DNA from: Odiellus spinosus | Taxonomy: Eukaryota > Arthropoda > Arachnida > Opiliones > Phalangiidae | Assembly (NCBI GenBank): GCA_963920705.1 | Contig: OY987228.1 | Span: forward strand, 1,426,001-1,490,000 | Length of the DNA: 64,000 nt | Reading direction: 5' to 3' | Shown: positions 8,366 through 20,700 of the stretch, in pieces | How positions within the stretch are numbered: the first letter of the stretch is position 1 | Layout of the letters: each line of letters starts with the position of its first letter | Program-made: the position numbers and the translations under genes | The notes under the pieces: model-generated | What the model was told of the DNA's origin: nothing | Databases searched by the model: none | What the model saw: only the letters and a program-made list of their open reading frames with translations

Positions 8366-9628
8366 ACGACAAAGGACGAAGAATTTGTATATTTCTATAA
8401 TGAAGAATGGCAAAGCGATTATTCTAATGGAAGTAAAGAAGTAACGTCAAGAGAGGTTGTTCCGAAGAAAGTAGACAGATTAGTAGAATCGGAAGGTATA
8501 AAAGTTAAAACTCCACTAGAAGCAATAGAAGAAGTAACCGAAATGGAAGATGAAAGTGATATAGCTGAAAGTGACGATGATGAATATGTTACCTTCGAAA
8601 AACCTGCAAAAGTGACGGACAATAGTATTATCTTACCCCTAAATTTAACGAGAAAAGAAGTTCCTAGAAAAACCGGATCAAGAACCGATGTATATTATTA
8701 TTATGGAAAGAAACCTTTAAGATCACTTAACGATATTCAGAAATTATTCAAAAGTAAAGGTGAACCATTTGAGAGTAAACAATTTTCTTTTAAACCAACG
8801 GCGAAAACAAGAAATAATATCGAAGCAAATTGTGTGGAAATACCACTTACGTATCAAGAAGCTATGAGTTGCAAAGATTCTGAAAAATGGGAAACTACTA
8901 TGAAGGAAGAATTGAAAACTATAAAAGAAAGAGACGTTTATGATAATAAACCCAAATTAGAAGCGAAGAAAATTATAGGATGTAAATTGGTATACAATAT
9001 AAAGAAGAAAGCTAATGGTGAAATTAGTAAATACAAAGCTCGTTTAGTAGCTCAGGGATTCGCTCAAAAATATGGAATTGATTATTATCAAACCTATGCC
9101 CCGGTAGTTAATTTCACAATAATCAGTATATTATTATACATTTTCGTAGTCTGTTTGGGATGGACTCACAAGCATCTCGATATAAAATGCGCCTATTTGT
9201 ATGGAAAGTTGTCAGAAAATATATATTTAGCGCAACCAGAAGGATTCGTCATACCTGGCAAAGAAAACTATATTTGGAAATTGAAAAGGGCGTTATATGG
9301 ACTTAAGCAAAGTGGTCGTGAATGGTTCAATGAACTAGATAAAACATTCGGACAACTCGGTTTATCAAGACTTAAAGGATGTAACTGCGTGTACAGATTA
9401 GGATGGTCAGCAATAGTCATTGTTTACGTTGATGATATATTGATACTTTCGCGATATATAATAACAATGAAGAAGATATTCGAATTATTAATAAAATCAT
9501 TTGACGTTACGGATTTAGGAGAAATTAAGTACTTCTTAGGAATAGAATTTGATTTTTCAAAACCCCGAAGATTAATAATACATCAAACGAATTATATTTA
9601 TAATTGTTTTCGCTCCACACGATTGTGA
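8366..9628 (+). pseudogene. Ty1/copia pol fragment: reverse transcriptase, left arm
   Basis: Continues in the pol direction after the stop at 8362. An acidic linker is followed by the copia RT: KYKARLVAQGFAQ, DYYQTYAPV, HLDIKCAYLYGKL, WKLKRALYGLKQS and the catalytic IVYVDDILIL. The frame ends soon after KYFLGIEF at a TGA; the RNase H domain and 3' LTR are absent. Flanking sequence shows no LTR repeat, so this is an internally derived, doubly truncated copy. Because both arms contain it at mirrored positions, insertion predates the inverted duplication. Confidence 0.93.
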
Positions 9629-9639
9629 TGTCTTTAAAC

Positions 9640-10763
9640 TATTCCGTGAGATAGCTACAAAACCTAACAATTTGACCATGGAGTAACGAAATCCGGTTCT
9701 TCCATGATTTGACTAGGTTTAAAAAATTACAACTTCGTAACTATACTTTTTTTGTAGTCAGGAAGAAATTAATAAAATATAAATAAATTTACTTTTGGAT
9801 TCTTTTTGCTTACTTAAAAGGGGGCAGATTAACGAGTTTATTATTTTATATGGTTGCCCTCGCCCCCCTCCTTCCGCTGTGATACACATATTCATGATCA
9901 TTTTTACTAAGTTTTAAAAGTTTTGACCGATGAGACCGTGTAAACGCCTATTAAAAAGAATTTGATTTTTAAATTTATGAATCATAAACAGCATCCCACC
10001 TATTCAAACTGTTATATAGCATATATAAACAATGTAACTATGGAACTTAGCGCAATAGTTACTCACGGACTTTCAATCTAAATTGAAAGTCCGTGAGTAA
10101 CTCTAGTGTTCACACGTCAAATTTTCAAATGTGTGACGTAAATAAACTAGCCCCTAGCGGTAACCAAAAAATATTATCTTTTTATTAAAATTGTCCTTAT
10201 TTATTTTAATAAAGATAAATAATGTTGCTCTTTTTAATAAAATACACGCGCGTTGCTAAAAAAATTAAAATACAAATTGTATGATTACTAACTATACCAA
10301 TATATGGCATTCATACGCTGTAATGAATTGACCATTTCATTCTTGGGAGATTTTTTGAAATAGATGGGAAAGAAAAAACAGACTCTCCCCTAAGAGAAAT
10401 TTATGGTAGTGATTTTTTTTAGTTCCTTCAATTGTGCCGATAAAAGATACCGCCACATTATAAGAGCGTTTTTTGAAGGGGGAGACGGGAAAAATGCAGG
10501 GAAGCACAGGGACCGTTCAGGAGCAGAGTGGCTCTGACCGAAGAACCTTCAGAAACCAAAGTGATTGTAACTCGAAGATCAACGAGAATTAGAAAATGAT
10601 ATTTTAAACTCACTGTTTTTTTGGAATGTACATGTTTTTTATATTTTTTTATTAAGAATAAACCTTTTACAATTTTCTTGTTCATTTCCATAAAATTTAT
10701 TATTTTTTTTGGGGACGCCACATTTTTCAATTAAAATTTGAAATTTAAAAACAAACGCGCAGA
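9640..10763. other. AT-rich interval between copia and host gene, left arm
   Basis: No supported gene. It holds the 21-bp hairpin at 10057-10102 and ends in what would be the 3' flank of the host gene. A 90-codon minus-strand frame at 10458-10730 lies in that flank and looks spurious. Confidence 0.6.
10057..10102. repeat. Perfect 21-bp hairpin with 4-nt loop, left arm
   Basis: AGTTACTCACGGACTTTCAA plus one base, a CTAA loop, and the exact reverse complement. It is isolated in AT-rich DNA. It could be the end-to-end remnant of a small transposon or a transcript hairpin. Confidence 0.85.
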
Positions 10764-12342
10764 CTAGTTGGATATCATATTTATGAAAGCTTCTTGACAC
10801 TGAAGAAAATCTTGAAGAGGACAATTAAGCTTCATTCTCAACATTGTGTTTCTGATTTTCCTAACTTCAGTCGCTACTGCTGGGTCTCTGATAAGAAGGA
10901 AAACTTGTTCGAATAGTCCTAAATAAATCAATAAACAAACATTATTAGCTATTTACAAAAAAAAGGGATAGGATTAAAGGGATAATGAAGACGAGTACAA
11001 AGTTATTTTTAATCCAATAGAAGCGTTAAAATATGTATAAATGATTTCTTCACGTTTCACAACTTTGTTTAAAGTAATTTTAAATTAACTATAATGTAGT
11101 AGAAGCCTCTGGTGAATTTTATCTTTTATGCCTATTTTAATTTTTAACGCTCTTAAGCGATGAGAATAACATGTTTGTCATCTTCATTATCCCTTTAAAA
11201 ACTCAATTGGTTTAGGTAAGATTCAGGGTTTGTACATGAATTTCGACAATGCATTTCCAGACATTTTACTTTTCTTAAATTTTCCTGTGTATATTTTTAA
11301 AATAAAAAATGTTAAGAATATAGAAAATTGGGCTTCAAATAAACAAAATTGAGAGTTCTGTTTTTAGAAGCTACAAAATCTTCCCTTTTCTCAGTTTTGA
11401 GTGTCATCAGTTTTTGTAACATATTTCCAGGTTTTCTATGTTTTATATGTTTGTACAAACCCTGGTATACTAATATCAAAGATTGAGGAGTAACCTACCA
11501 GCTACATTTGGTATTTGATGCATAATTCCTTTGACCGTAATTTTGACTACACCGTGACTATTGTGGTTTGTTTCAATAGATTCCATTTCGGGAACCACAT
11601 AGAGTCGATTACTGTTCAAAACACACTTGAAAAACAACAAAATATTGTTGGCTCCTTGGATGCAAGCGTATTTAGAGTCGTGATCGTTTCCTTCCATGTA
11701 AACTTCGATGGTGCAATCAGGCCAAAAACTTTCTGGTACTAAAGAAGGATTTGGGAAATTGGGGGAATCTCCGTTCAATGTTTTGTAAAGCCAGTTGACA
11801 AAATAGGTTCCAAGTTCTTGAGGATGATTTGGCTCTTCTATGATTTCTGTGATCGGTACAGGGGCCCCTTGATGTTGTCGATAAAAAATTGGGACCTGAT
11901 TATGTAGTTCAGTATTTGGCATTTGTACTATTTGTTGTACAAAAGGAGGTGGAAGAGATTTTTGGTTTGGATAGGTAATGATGGGATTTAAAAAGTTCAT
12001 TTCGTAACTCGGCTGACATTCTTGAGGAACTGGATTGCGATTAGCTTGTATATTGTAAGCTTGAACTTGAAATTGGGCTACATTTTCTCGCAATTGTTCC
12101 CGCATCGCGTCCTTGAAAGATTAATTTCATTAATTATTTTAAAAGAAACTTAGGCCATGAGAAACTTACAGCATTTCCCCAAAACCTAAGGCAGGCATCA
12201 ATGTAGTCTGTTTTAGTACCATTCACCGAAACCTGTACTCCAGAATCCAGAAGATATTGAAAGAGCAGCTCCCTTTTGATTTTCCTGCTTCTTAAAAGAA
12301 TTGAAGGATCCTCGGAAAACATAACTATGGCTTGTATGGCAT
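10764..12342 (-). pseudogene. C3orf38 homolog, left-arm copy lacking exon 1
   Basis: Exons 2-4 of the host gene are preserved on the minus strand: 12342-12170, 12111-11499 and 10918-10764, with donors GTAAGT and GTAGGT and acceptors TTTCAAG and TTATTTAG intact. Exon 1 and the promoter region are gone, because about 344 bp present in the right arm are missing between 12440 and 12500 here. Compared with the right copy there are only a few substitutions (for example Tyr for Phe in VQAYNIQ, Trp for Arg in PESFWPD). Without exon 1 it is best called a truncated duplicate; an alternative start in the retained part (12436, MRKLNHNH) is possible but falls in intron 1 of the full gene. Confidence 0.8.
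10974..11198. mobile_element. MITE in intron 3 of the C3orf38 copy, left arm
   Basis: Terminal inverted repeats TTAAAGGGATAATGAAGA at both ends of a roughly 225-bp AT-rich unit with no coding capacity. Confidence 0.65.
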
Positions 12343-12798
12343 CTGTATAAGAATCCCTCAATGATTTGGCATTGTCAATGCTGGTGAACGTAACAAAACG
12401 TAATGGAATTCCGTGATTGTGATTTAATTTTCTCATTGTCGAAAATTATTAATTAAATTAATTAAAGTAGTAAACTAGTAATAGAATAAATTGGAAATTG
12501 AAACTCCCAAAAAAAAAAAGCTAAAAAGCACTAAAATGTAGGGGAGAAAAGTCGTGGCGAGATACAAATTCTTGTCTAAAGTTTTAAATTTACGCTCCAG
12601 CTTCCTGATTTTTTACCCACATCTAAGTATGTACGGATAATTTACAAATTAATTCCGAGCCTTTGAGAATTCTTCTCCAGAGGTCCCCATTCATCCTCCT
12701 AGGTTGTAACACATATATTTTTTAAGTACAAGAAACGTTACATCATTATAACATATTTGTAAGCCACTTATGATACGTATATGTATCATCACAACTTA

Positions 12799-13156
12799 GG
12801 GTGTTTCGAAAATAGTAATAGGATTGAGCTCCAGTGGGTTCTATGGGCCATTTTAAGACGAAAATGTTCTATGACGTTTTGTCGTACGGGGTGCCGTTCG
12901 AGAGTTACGAAATTATTTATGTGCGGATGACCCCTTAACGTACATTAATAAACGTATACTCAATGATAAAATAAGTTTAAAAGCACGCGCGTGATAAAAT
13001 TGATCTTAGCATTGAGTATACGGGTCATCCGCACATGAATCATTTCGTAACTCTTAAACGGCGCTCCGTACGACAAAACGTCATAGAACATTTTCGTCTT
13101 AAAATGGCCCATAGAACCCAATGGAGCTCGATCCAATCACTATTTTCGAAACACCC
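12799..13156. mobile_element. Foldback element 1 in spacer
   Basis: About 145-bp inverted arms starting GGGTGTTTCGAAAATAGT and ending in the complement, sharing GACGTTTTGTCGTACGG and TCATCCGCACAT. The loop is about 70 bp. No transposase; non-autonomous. Confidence 0.75.
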
Positions 13157-14623
13157 GGTACATATTTTAAATATAAAAATCCCAAAAATTTGAAACTTTG
13201 GTTTTTGATTACCAATTAGATACGAAACAAATACCAAGAACCAAACATATACTAGGTGAAAGATGTGACCTCGGGGTCTTAAAAAAAGTGAAAATAAAAT
13301 TTTTAAAAGTTTGGCCTCATGACGTCACACGTCACAGTGTAGGACCCCCCCGCGAAACTTAAAAAAATTAAAAACAAAAAAGCTAAAAGAGGTAGACCAT
13401 TTTCGAGATGACCATTGGATTCCTCGCCTTTTACTCTATAAACATGAGTAAATTCCAAAGAATCAATCGAGGCGCGGCAGTAAGATATTGCTATTTTCGC
13501 AAGAGCATAATCTTTTTTCGCTAACGTTCTAAAAATCGTGGGGGTTTACTCTAAATTTCGCCAAAAATTCAATTATTTTTATTTTCGTCTTAAAATCTTG
13601 GAATCCTAGTTTTTTAAGCATAGAAACAAGAGTACCAAATTTCATTAAGATCTGCCGACCCATGGTTGCATGCCTAGGTGAAACCATATGGAATGACCCA
13701 GCTTTTATTCCCCGCGTTCTTTTAAGAGTCTTTTTCTCTCCTCGCGGGTTGAGTTGGTTTATATCTCTATACAGGGTGGATATAAAAAGAGCGTTTGAGT
13801 TTTGGTCCTAGAAATCTAGTAGTGCTTTCGCTTAAAAGACCGCGCGAAAGCGACCCCGCGACTACCTCGCTCTAAGGAATCTAGTTTTCAAGATTCGAAT
13901 GGTAGTTTTAGACAGTATTTCGACACTATACGAATTAACAAGTTGTAAGCCCATTTCGAAAATTTATTCGTTCTCAAACTAGGTAGTACCATTAGTGTCT
14001 TAGTTCCGATTCTACTCCGAGATCGTCCGTGGTCTCCTCCCTCTTCTAGGAATTTCTCCAAACGATTTTGTAGCCAGAAAGTTACTCTCTCTCTCCTCTA
14101 AAAAGAGAGAAGGTTGAATAAACGCGCCTTACGATAAGACCCCTAGATTCGAAGCTTAGATCTATCTACCTTTTATTACGTCTCTGCCCATCCTGTTTGG
14201 ATCTTCTCTTTGTACAATTCGCTTCGGACGGATTTCGCGGATAAAGAACCACTGCGTAACCTCTTTCCTATAGATAGCAACCCACCCACCATTCCAGTCT
14301 CTTCTCCCGATTCCGGGCCACTTTTAGCCAAATTGCGTTCGAGAAGAGAGGCGGAGGAGAATTGATCAAAGACCAAACAGCGGTTTTTCGTTCGCCTCTC
14401 CCGATAGAAGAGGCCCTATTGGGCCCTATACATGACGGGGATTCAAATTCATAAATTTTTAAGACGTTTTCTTTAATACCGAATGTAGTTGGTTTTTGGG
14501 CTAAATCTTTTCCCGCTCTTTCCCACTAAAGATCGGAAATATCCTCGGGGCAGAAATGAAACAGTTTCGTTGGTATTTATTTTTACCCGGGACTGTCTGT
14601 ATTTGCTCCTTATTCTATATACA

Positions 14624-15122
14624 GGGTGTTTCGAAAATGGTGGTAAGACCGAGCAACAGTGGGTTCTATGGGTCATTTTAAGACGAAAATGCTCTATGAC
14701 GTTTTGTCGTACGGGGTGCCGTTTAAGAGTTACGAAATGAATCATGTACGAATGACCCCTTAACGTACATTAATAAACGTATGCTCAATGCTAAAATCAC
14801 TTTTTATCAAGCGCGTGCTTATATTAGCGTAATTTTTTCGCTCTTAATTCACCGGCGCTTGAAGCCCTGAAGTGCGCGTGAAATATCTGTTTCTTTTAGA
14901 TACGCGCGTTTAGCTTGTAAAACTCTAGCTTAGAAGCGGCCATGAAAATGAGGCTTGTAAAAACCCAGCTAAATAATAAAGCGTATTTTATCATTATGTA
15001 TATACGTTTATTAATGAACGTTAAGGGGTCATCCGCACATAATTCATTGCGTAACTTTTATATGGAGCCCCGTACGACAAAACGTCATAGAACATTTTCG
15101 TCTTAAAATGACCCATAGAACC
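14624..15122. mobile_element. Foldback element 2 in spacer
   Basis: Same family as 12799-13156 (GGGTGTTTCGAAAATGG start, GACGTTTTGTCGTACGG core) with a longer 200-bp loop. The right arm stops short of the terminal TTCGAAACACCC, so one end is truncated. Confidence 0.7.
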
Positions 15123-15618
15123 GTGAAAACCGCAAAAAAATCCGTCCGGAGAGAAAAATGATAGGTTCGCTAGTTTCAACAATTATTGACAGAAAATTTG
15201 TAATTCTCAAAGGCTCGGAATTAATTTGTAAATTATCCGTACATACTTAGATGTGGTTAAAAAAATCAGGAAGCTGGAGCGTAAATTTAAAACTTTAGAC
15301 AAGAATTTGTATCTCGCCACGACTTTTCTCCCCTACATTTTAGTGCTTTTTAGCTTTTTTTTTGGGAGTTTCAATTTCCCATTTATTCTCTCAAACCGGG
15401 GCTTCTATAGTCTATAGTGCGAGCACAGCCGAAGCGCGTGATCGAGGAGGCTATAGCCTTGACATAAAGCGCGCGAAACCTCGACAATTTCATTTCTCGA
15501 CGGGGTTCACATCACGTGATTTCCCATAATTTGTAAAAACGTTTTTGAGTATTGAGTTTAGCCTAATTATTTTGAAAACCACAATCGTTTAAACATTAAC
15601 AAATTTTTGAGTGTGACG

Positions 15619-17453
15619 ATGGATGCTGAAATTATAACGTTTTTACGTAAACTTTCTTTTGAGGATTTAAACTCACTCACCTTTACAACTACCAAGGGAT
15701 TGGTCAAACGACGGAACAAAGAAGGTACATTACTATTACTAGTTTACTACTTTAATTAATTTAATTAATAATTTTCGACAATGAGAAAATTAAATCACAA
15801 TCACGGAATTCCATTACGTTTTGTTACGTTCACCAGCATTGACAATGCCAAATCATTGAGGGATTCTTATACAGATGCCATACAAGCCATAGTTATGTTT
15901 TCCGAGGATCCTTCAATTCTTTTAAGAAGCAGGAAAATCAAAAGGGAGCTGCTCTTTCAATATCTTCTGGATTCTGGAGTACAGGTTTCGGTGAATGGTA
16001 CTAAAACAGACTACATTGATGCCTGCCTTAGGTTTTGGGGAAATGCTGTAAGTTTCTCATGGCCTAAGTTTCTTTTAAAATAATTAATGAAATTAATCTT
16101 TCAAGGACGCGATGCGGGAACAATTGCGAGAAAATGTAGCCCAATTTCAAGTTCAAGCTTTCAATATACAAGCTAATCGCAATCCAGTTCCTCAAGAATG
16201 TCAGCCGAGTTACGAAATGAACTTTTTAAATCCCATCATTACCTATCCAAACCAAAAATCTCTTCCACCTCCTTTTGTACAACAAATAGTACAAATGCCA
16301 AATACTGAACTACATAATCAGGTCCCAATTTTTTATCGACAACATCAAGGGGCCCCTGTACCGATCACAGAAATCATAGAAGAGCCAAATCATCCTCAAG
16401 AACTTGGAACCTATTTTGTCAACTGGCTTTACAAAACATTGAACGGAGATTCCCCCAATTTCCCAAATCCTTCTTTAGTACCAGAAAGTTTTCGGCCTGA
16501 TTGCACCATCGAAGTTTACATGGAAGGAAACGATCACGACTCTAAATACGCTTGCATCCAAGGAGCCAACAATATTTTGTTGTTTTTCAAGTGTGTTTTG
16601 AACAGTAATCGACTCTATGTGGTTCCCGAAATGGAATCTATTGAAACAAACCACAATAGTCACGGTGTAGTCAAAATTACGGTCAAAGGAATTATGCATC
16701 AAATACCAAATGTAGCTGGTAGGTTACTCCTCAATCTTTGATATTAGTATACCAGGGTTTGTACAAACATATAAAACATAGAAAACCTGGAAATATGTTA
16801 CAAAAACTGATGACACTCAAAACTGAGAAAAGGGAAGATTTTGTAGCTTCTAAAAACAGAACTCTCAATTTTGTTTATTTGAAGCCCAATTTTCTATATT
16901 CTTAACATTTTTTATTTTAAAAATATACACAGGAAAATTTAAGAAAAGTAAAATGTCTGGAAATGCATTGTCGAAATTCATGTACAAACCCTGAATCTTA
17001 CCTAAACCAATTGAGTTTTTAAAGGGATAATGAAGATGACAAACATGTTATTCTCATCGCTTAAGAGCGTTAAAAATTAAAATAGGCATAAAAGATAAAA
17101 TTCACCAGAGGCTTCTACTACATTATAGTTAATTTAAAATTACTTTAAACAAAGTTGTGAAACGTGAAGAAATCATTTATACATATTTTAACGCTTCTAT
17201 TGGATTAAAAATAACTTTGTACTCGTCTTCATTATCCCTTTAATCCTATCCCTTTTTTTTGTAAATAGCTAATAATGTTTGTTTATTGATTTATTTAGGA
17301 CTATTCGAACAAGTTTTCCTTCTTATCAGAGACCCAGCAGTAGCGACTGAAGTTAGGAAAATCAGAAACACAATGTTGAGAATGAAGCTTAATTGTCCTC
17401 TTCAAGATTTTCTTCAGTGTCAAGAAGCTTTCATAAATATGATATTCAACTAG
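15619..17453 (+). CDS. C3orf38: C3orf38 homolog (NTF2-like domain protein), complete four-exon copy
   Basis: Exon model, all GT-AG and in phase: 15619-15724, 15875-16047, 16106-16718, 17299-17453, giving 349 codons including the stop, close to the roughly 330 aa of vertebrate C3orf38 proteins. Seen: N-terminal FLRKLSFEDLNSLTF; AIQAIVMFSED followed by LLRSRKIKRELLFQYLL, the family signature region; a proline/glutamine-rich linker; and a C-terminal NTF2/SnoaL-like fold (LGTYFVNWLYKTLNGD ... VKITVKGIMHQIPN ... LFEQVFLLIRDP). Known: the vertebrate protein has a DUF4518/NTF2-like region and is poorly characterised (a proposed apoptosis link). It is a cellular gene, not viral, and sits inside a transposon-rich palindrome. 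The exon 1/2 junction is the least certain; the chosen acceptor (TTCTTATACAG, 15874) keeps phase and yields a sensible family alignment from memory. Confidence 0.82.
17019..17243. mobile_element. MITE in intron 3 of the C3orf38 homolog, right arm
   Basis: Mirror of 10974-11198 with the same terminal repeats (AAAGGGATAATGAAGA). Its presence in both arms dates it before the duplication. Confidence 0.65.
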
Positions 17454-18114
17454 TCTGCGCGTTTGTTTTTAAATTTCAAATTTTAATTGAAAAATGTGGC
17501 GTCCCCAAAAAAAATAATCAATTTTATGGAAATGAACAAGAAAATTGAAAAAGGTTTATTCTTAATAAAAAAATATAAAAAACATGTACATTCCAAAAAA
17601 ACAGTGAGTTTAAAATATCATTTTCTAATTCTCGTTGATCTTCGAGTTACAATCACTTTGGTTTCTGAAGGTTCTTCGGTCAGAGCCACTCTGCTCCTGA
17701 ACGGTCCCTGTGCTTCCCTGCATTTTTCCCCTCTCCCCCTTCAAAAAACGCTCTTATAATGTGGCGGTATCTTTTATCGGCACAATTGAAGGAACTAAAA
17801 AAAATCACTACCATAAATTTCTCTTAGGGGAGAGTCTGTTTTTTCTTTCCCATCTATTTCAAAAAATCTCCCAAGAATGAAATGGTCAATTCATTACAGC
17901 GTATGAATGCCATATATTGGTATAGTTAGTAATCATACAATTTGTATTTTAATTTTTTTAGCAACGCGCGTGTATTTTATTAAAAAGAGCAACATTATTT
18001 ATCTTTATTAAAATAAATAAGGACAATTTTAATAAAAAGATAATATTTTTTGGTTACCGCTAGGGGCTAGTTTATTTACGTCACACATTGGAAAATTTGA
18101 CGTGTGAACACTAG

Positions 18115-18160
18115 AGTTACTCACGGACTTTCAATTTAGATTGAAAGTCCGTGAGTAACT
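18115..18160. repeat. 21-bp hairpin, right arm
   Basis: Mirror of 10057-10102. The stem is conserved and the loop differs by one base. Confidence 0.85.
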
Positions 18161-18588
18161 ATTGCGCTAAGGTCCATAGTTACATTGTTTATATATGCTA
18201 TATAACAGTTTGAATAGGTGGGATGCTGTTTATGATTCATAAATTTAAAAATCAAATTCTTCTTACCAGGCGTTTACACGGTCTCATCGGTCAAAACTTT
18301 TAAAACTTAGTAAAAATGATCATGAATATGTGTATCACAGCGGAGGGAGGGGGGCGAGGGCAACCATATAAAATAATAAACTCGTTAATCTGCCCCCTTT
18401 TAAGTAAGCAAAAAGAATCCAAAAGTAAATTTATTTATATTTTATTAATTTCTTCCTGACTACAAAAAAAGTATAGTTACGAAGTTGTAATTTTTTAAAC
18501 CTAGTCAAATCATGGAAGAACCGGATTTCGTTACTCCATGGTCAAATTGTTAGGTTTTGTAGCTATCTCACGGAATAGTTTAAAGACA

Positions 18589-19852
18589 TCACAATCGTGT
18601 GGAGCGAAAACAATTATAAATATAATTCGTTTGATGTATTATTAATCTTCGGGGTTTTGAAAAATCAAATTCTATTCCTAAGAAGTACTTAATTTCTCCT
18701 AAATCCGTAACGTCAAATGATTTTATTAATAATTCGAATATCTTCTTCATTGTTATTATATATCGCGAAAGTATCAATATATCATCAACGTAAACAATGA
18801 CTATTGCTGACCATCCTAATCTGTACACGCAGTTACATCCTTTAAGTCTTGATAAACCGAGTTGTCCGAATGTTTTATCTAGTTCATTGAACCATTCACG
18901 ACCACTTTGCTTAAGTCCATATAACGCCCTTTTCAATTTCCAAATATAGTTTTCTTTGCCAGGTATGACGAATCCTTCTGGTTGCGCTAAATATATATTT
19001 TCTGACAACTTTCCATACAAATAGGCGCATTTTATATCGAGATGCTTGTGAGTCCATCCCAAACAGACTACGAAAATGTATAATAATATACTGATTATTG
19101 TGAAATTAACTACCGGGGCATAGGTTTGATAATAATCAATTCCATATTTTTGAGCGAATCCCTGAGCTACTAAACGAGCTTTGTATTTACTAATTTCACC
19201 ATTTGCTTTCTTCTTTATAGTGTATACCCATTTACATCCTATAATTTTCTTCGCTTCTGATTTGGGTTTATTATCATAAACGTCTCTTTCTTTTATAGTT
19301 TTCAATTCTTCCTTCATAGTAGTTTCCCATTTTTCAGAATCTTTGCAACTCATAGCTTCTTGATACGTAAGTGGTATTTCCACACAATTTGCTTCTATAT
19401 TATTTCTTGTTTTTGCCGTTGGTTTAAAAGAAAATTGTTTACTCTCAAATGGTTCACCTTTACTTTTGAATAATTTCTGAATATCGTTAAGTGATCTTAA
19501 AGGTTTCTTTCCATAATAATAATATACATCGGTTCTTGATCCGGTTTTTCTAGGAACTTCTTTTCTCGTTAAATTTAGGGGTAAGATAATACTATTGTCC
19601 GTCGCTTTTGCAGGTTTTTCGAAGGTAACATATTCATCATCGTCACTTTCAGCTATATCACTTTCATCTTCCATTTCGGTTACTTCTTCTATTGCTTCTA
19701 GTGGAGTTTTAACTTTTATACCTTCCGATTCTACTAATCTGTCTACTTTCTTCGGAACAACCTCTCTTGACGTTACTTCTTTACTTCCATTAGAATAATC
19801 GCTTTGACATTCTTCATTATAGAAATATACAAATTTTTCGTCCTTTGTCGTG
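18589..19852 (-). pseudogene. Ty1/copia reverse transcriptase fragment, right arm
   Basis: Mirror of 8366-9628, with the same RT motifs (KYKARLVAQGF, HLDIKCAYLYG, IVYVDDILIL) and the same truncation after KYFLGIEF. It differs from the left copy at a few residues (e.g. CKWVYTIKKK against CKLVYNIKKK); the right version keeps the Trp usual in copia RTs. Confidence 0.92.
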
Positions 19853-19854
19853 TC

Positions 19855-20700
19855 TTATTCATGAATACCCAGTTTATTTTCATTAAATTTTACATGTTTC
19901 GTTTCTATAACCTTTCTTTCATTTGGGAGCCAAATTCTATATCCTCTTGTGTTCATTGCGTAACCAACTAATATACCGAGTTTAGACCTCCTTTGTAGTT
20001 TGTTACGATATATCTTCGGTATCAATGTGAACGCTAAACATCCGTAAACTTTTAAATGTTGTACCGATGGTTTTCTATTTAGCCATAATTCTTCTGGTAC
20101 TTTTCGTTTGGTTTTTGAGTGAGGTAATCGGTTAGTTAAATGTGTGAAGGCCATTAATGCTTCACCCCAGAGTTCCTGGGGTAACTTGGCTTCAATCAGC
20201 ATAGCGCGTACTCCGTCCATCAGTGTACGATTTGAACGTTCAGCGATTCTGTTCATCTCAGGTGTATATACATTTGTTCGTTCCATTTTTATACCTTCTT
20301 TCACATAGTTTCTTAAATTGATTTGAACATTATTCCATTCCGTTGTCTGTTCTTAATCGCTTCAGTTTACTTCCAGATTGTCTCTCTGCCCACGCTTTAT
20401 ATATTTGAAATTTCTTCATCGCTTCACTTTTCTTTTCCATCGTATAAACCATCGTTTTTCTGGTATGATCATCAATAAAACTTATAAAGTAGCTGGCACC
20501 ACCTTGAGATTGTTTGGGTGCGGGTCCCCATACGTCGCTATGTACCAAGTCTAAAATATTGTTACTCGTTATTTTTTCAATTTCTCTCGATGGTTCTTTA
20601 GTTGCTTTTGCTAGTTTACAAGATACGCAAATATCCATTAGTAGTTTATTCCTGTACAACAAAAAGGGGGAAAACACTTTTATCTTTCCACCCCCCTCCA
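19855..20700 (-). pseudogene. Ty1/copia integrase fragment, right arm
   Basis: Mirror of the left integrase fragment. It shares the frameshift before VKEGIK and has an additional TAA directly after RTDNGME (around 20329), absent from the left copy, so it has decayed further after duplication. Confidence 0.92.

Larger units (their letters stand above)
5050..12671. repeat. Left arm of a giant inverted repeat
   Basis: Every landmark between 5050 and about 12440 recurs in reverse complement at coordinate 28217 minus x (within a few bases). Examples: 6247-6627 against 21589-21969, 8543-9628 against 18589-19674, and 11476-12105 against 16112-16741. Identity is very high, with a handful of amino-acid changes per kb. 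The inner end is after GAGAATT at 12671. Relative to the right arm this arm lacks about 344 bp (the counterpart of roughly 15393-15735), which removes exon 1 of the host gene. Confidence 0.97.
12672..15201. other. Spacer of the giant palindrome
   Basis: About 2.5 kb not shared between arms. It holds two related foldback elements (12799-13156 and 14624-15122), a stretch at 13600-13680 with a TTTCATTAAGATCTGCCGAC word of the kind common at the ends of arthropod transposons, and a TATATAAAAAG-like word near 13782. No gene is supported. Confidence 0.7.

Noticed and set aside
10458-10730. 90-codon frames in the 3' flank of both C3orf38 copies (also 17487-17759)
   Set aside because: Low-complexity Lys-rich frames beyond exon 4 without family features; likely 3' UTR or flank.
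13700-14420. LTR of a retrotransposon in the spacer
   Set aside because: A TATA-like word and GC-rich stretch are present, but no TG...CA ends, no second LTR and no primer site could be found.
15781-16083. 100-codon frame MRKLNHNH... as a separate gene
   Set aside because: Its first third is better explained as intron 1 of the C3orf38 homolog and its last residues as read-through into intron 2.
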